8,776 nt of DNA from positions 1 through 8,776 of the forward strand of contig NZ_CALLYO010000243.1 of the NCBI RefSeq assembly GCF_937858865.1. The letters are read 5' to 3'. Positions 7,538 through 8,776 of this stretch are shown piece after piece. The translations under genes and the position numbers were made by a program. Numbering within the stretch: the stretch's first letter is position 1; the number at the start of each line of letters is the position of its first letter. This stretch comes from an uncultured Amaricoccus sp. Lineage in GTDB: Bacteria; Pseudomonadota; Alphaproteobacteria; Rhodobacterales; Rhodobacteraceae. The notes under the pieces are model-generated. The model made no database searches. It was not told where the DNA came from and worked only from the letters and a program-made list of their open reading frames with translations.

Positions 7538-8776
7538 CCGGCCTCCCGCCGCCAGGCGGCGACGATCGCCTCGGCGCTGCGCCTGCCGTCCTCGACCGTC
7601 GTCTCGCCGCCCGAGACCGAGATGCGGATGATCTCCCGCCCGCGCCAGCGCCCGTGGCTCGGATAGCAGACGCCCTCCGCCTGCACCGCCGCGAGCGTCG
7701 CCCGGGTCAGCCGGTCCCCCTCCAGCCCCTCGCCGCAGGCGAGCGCCACCTGGTTCAGCACCACCTCGTTCAGCACCGAAAGCCCCGGCTCCGCCGCCAG
7801 CCGCGCCGCGATCGCCCGCGCCACCGCGCAGTTGCGCTCGATCATTTCGGCGATCCCCCGCCGCCCGAGCGCCTTGACGACCGCCCAGACCGCGAAGGCG
7901 CGCGCTCGCCGCGACATCTCCGGCGAGAAGGCCTCGGGCGCCCGGTTCTCGCCCTTCGGCAGATAGCTCGCGCTGATGCTCATCGCCCGCTGCAAGGCGC
8001 CCGCGTCCCGCACCATGGCGAGCCCGCAGTCATAGGGCACCTGCAGCCACTTGTGCGCATCCGCCGCCCAGCTGTCCGCCGCGTCTATCCCCGCCGTCAG
8101 CCGCGCCAGCCCCGGCGCCGCGCAGGCCCAGAGCCCGAAGGCCCCGTCCACATGCACCCAGGCCCCCTTCTCCCGCGCCAGCGGCACCAGGTCGGCGAAG
8201 GGATCGAAGGCCCCGCTCACCACGTTCCCGGCCTGCAGGCAGACGACGATCGGCCCCGCCAGTCCCTCCAGCACCGCGGCCAGCGCCTCGGGCCGCATCC
8301 GCCCCTCGCCGTCCGAGGCCGCCACATGCACCCGCTCCGCCCCGAAGCCGAGCAGGCGCAGCGAGAGCCGCACCGACGAGTGCGCCTCGCCCCCCAGCAC
8401 CACCTGCACCTCGGGCGCGCCGAAGAGCCCCTTCGCCTCCACGTCCCAGCCGGCCCGCCGCAGCAGCTCGCCCCGCGCCGCGGCGAGGGCGGTGAAGTTC
8501 GCCATCGTCGCCCCGGTGACGAGCCCGACCCCGGCCTCCGCCGGCAGGCCGAGCAGGTCGAGCACCCAGCCGGCGACCACCTCCTCGACGACGGCCGCCG
8601 CCGGCGTCGGGTCGGCGAAGCCACCCGACTGCCCCCAGGCCGAGGTCAGCCAGTCCGCCGCCACCCCGGCCGGGTGCGAGGCGCCGGTCACCCAGCCGTG
8701 GAAGTTCGGGCTCGTCATCCCGAGGATGCCGCCCTCGGCCTTGGCGGCGAGTTCCTCGACGACGGCGGCGGCGGGG
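7534..8776 (-). CDS. group II PLP-dependent decarboxylase-like protein (partial, 5' end outside window)
   Basis: The frame stays open to the right edge. Residues before the internal ATG at 8718 (PAAAVVEELAAKAEGGILG) continue the family pattern, so that ATG is not the start; about 413 residues are visible of a typical 450-480. Numbering from the ATG at 8718: EAHSS (111-115) gives H113, which stacks on the cofactor; HVDGAFG (189-195) gives D191, which pairs with the pyridine nitrogen; AHKW (221-224) gives the Schiff-base lysine K223. These are the fold-type I landmarks of aromatic amino acid, histidine and glutamate decarboxylases (PF00282). The specificity cannot be read. The mobile-loop region after SASYLPKG (249-256) is short, and the catalytic tyrosine of animal DOPA decarboxylase appears replaced by F264 or deleted, so another carbonyl-lyase or oxidative activity is possible. 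Its stop overlaps the ABC ATPase start, linking it with uptake of some substrate. Confidence 0.88.
   Translation of the reverse strand, partial: PAAAVVEELAAKAEGGILGMTSPNFHGWVTGASHPAGVAADWLTSAWGQSGGFADPTPAAAVVEEVVAGWVLDLLGLPAEAGVGLVTGATMANFTALAAARGELLRRAGWDVEAKGLFGAPEVQVVLGGEAHSSVRLSLRLLGFGAERVHVAASDGEGRMRPEALAAVLEGLAGPIVVCLQAGNVVSGAFDPFADLVPLAREKGAWVHVDGAFGLWACAAPGLARLTAGIDAADSWAADAHKWLQVPYDCGLAMVRDAGALQRAMSISASYLPKGENRAPEAFSPEMSRRARAFAVWAVVKALGRRGIAEMIERNCAVARAIAARLAAEPGLSVLNEVVLNQVALACGEGLEGDRLTRATLAAVQAEGVCYPSHGRWRGREIIRISVSGGETTVEDGRRSAEAIVAAWRREAG
7542..7547 (-). promoter_or_regulatory. ribosome binding site of the ABC ATPase gene
   Basis: GGGAGG on the minus strand, 4 bases before the ATG at 7537 and inside the end of the decarboxylase coding sequence. 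With the ATGA overlap it points to coupled translation. Confidence 0.65.

Overview
The window is a very GC-rich stretch of bacterial chromosome (about 70% G+C by eye, almost every codon ending in G or C). The protein sequences, especially GlgC, look like those of Alphaproteobacteria, most likely the Rhodobacterales; this placement is from recalled family resemblance, not a search. All genes I accept lie on the minus strand, so transcription runs from high to low coordinates.

Right part (7534-8776 and 6749-7537): the 3' part of a group II pyridoxal-phosphate-dependent decarboxylase-like gene, cut by the window edge, is followed with an ATGA overlap by the ATPase gene of a NitT/TauT-type ABC importer. 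The matching permease and binding protein are not in the window. A perfect GC-rich hairpin lies behind the ATPase gene.

Middle gap (6278-6748): this holds a candidate 47-codon gene (6491-6634) between two perfect hairpins, then a glgP upstream region with an 18-bp perfect palindrome, a 12-bp palindrome, a weak promoter-like pair and a leader hairpin.

Left part (1-6277): a glycogen cluster in the order glgP, glgB, glgC, glgA. glgP (phosphorylase) removes glucose as glucose-1-phosphate. glgC makes ADP-glucose from glucose-1-phosphate and ATP, glgA (only its first 11 codons are here) polymerises it, and glgB adds the alpha-1,6 branches. Synthesis and breakdown are therefore probably made from one transcript, which would leave flux control to allosteric regulation of GlgC and GlgP. 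glgB and glgC are nearly fused (one base between stop and start) and both start with GTG. The 244-bp gap between glgC and glgA carries two strong inverted repeats. It is also spanned by an 81-codon open frame joined to both neighbours through TGATG junctions, but its codon use argues against coding.

The window is mostly ordinary metabolism. I see no clear sign of a mobile element, CRISPR array, RNA gene or new multi-gene system. The points worth following are the small gene candidate, the glgC-glgA spacer, the palindromes before glgP, and the uncertain activity and substrate of the decarboxylase/ABC pair.
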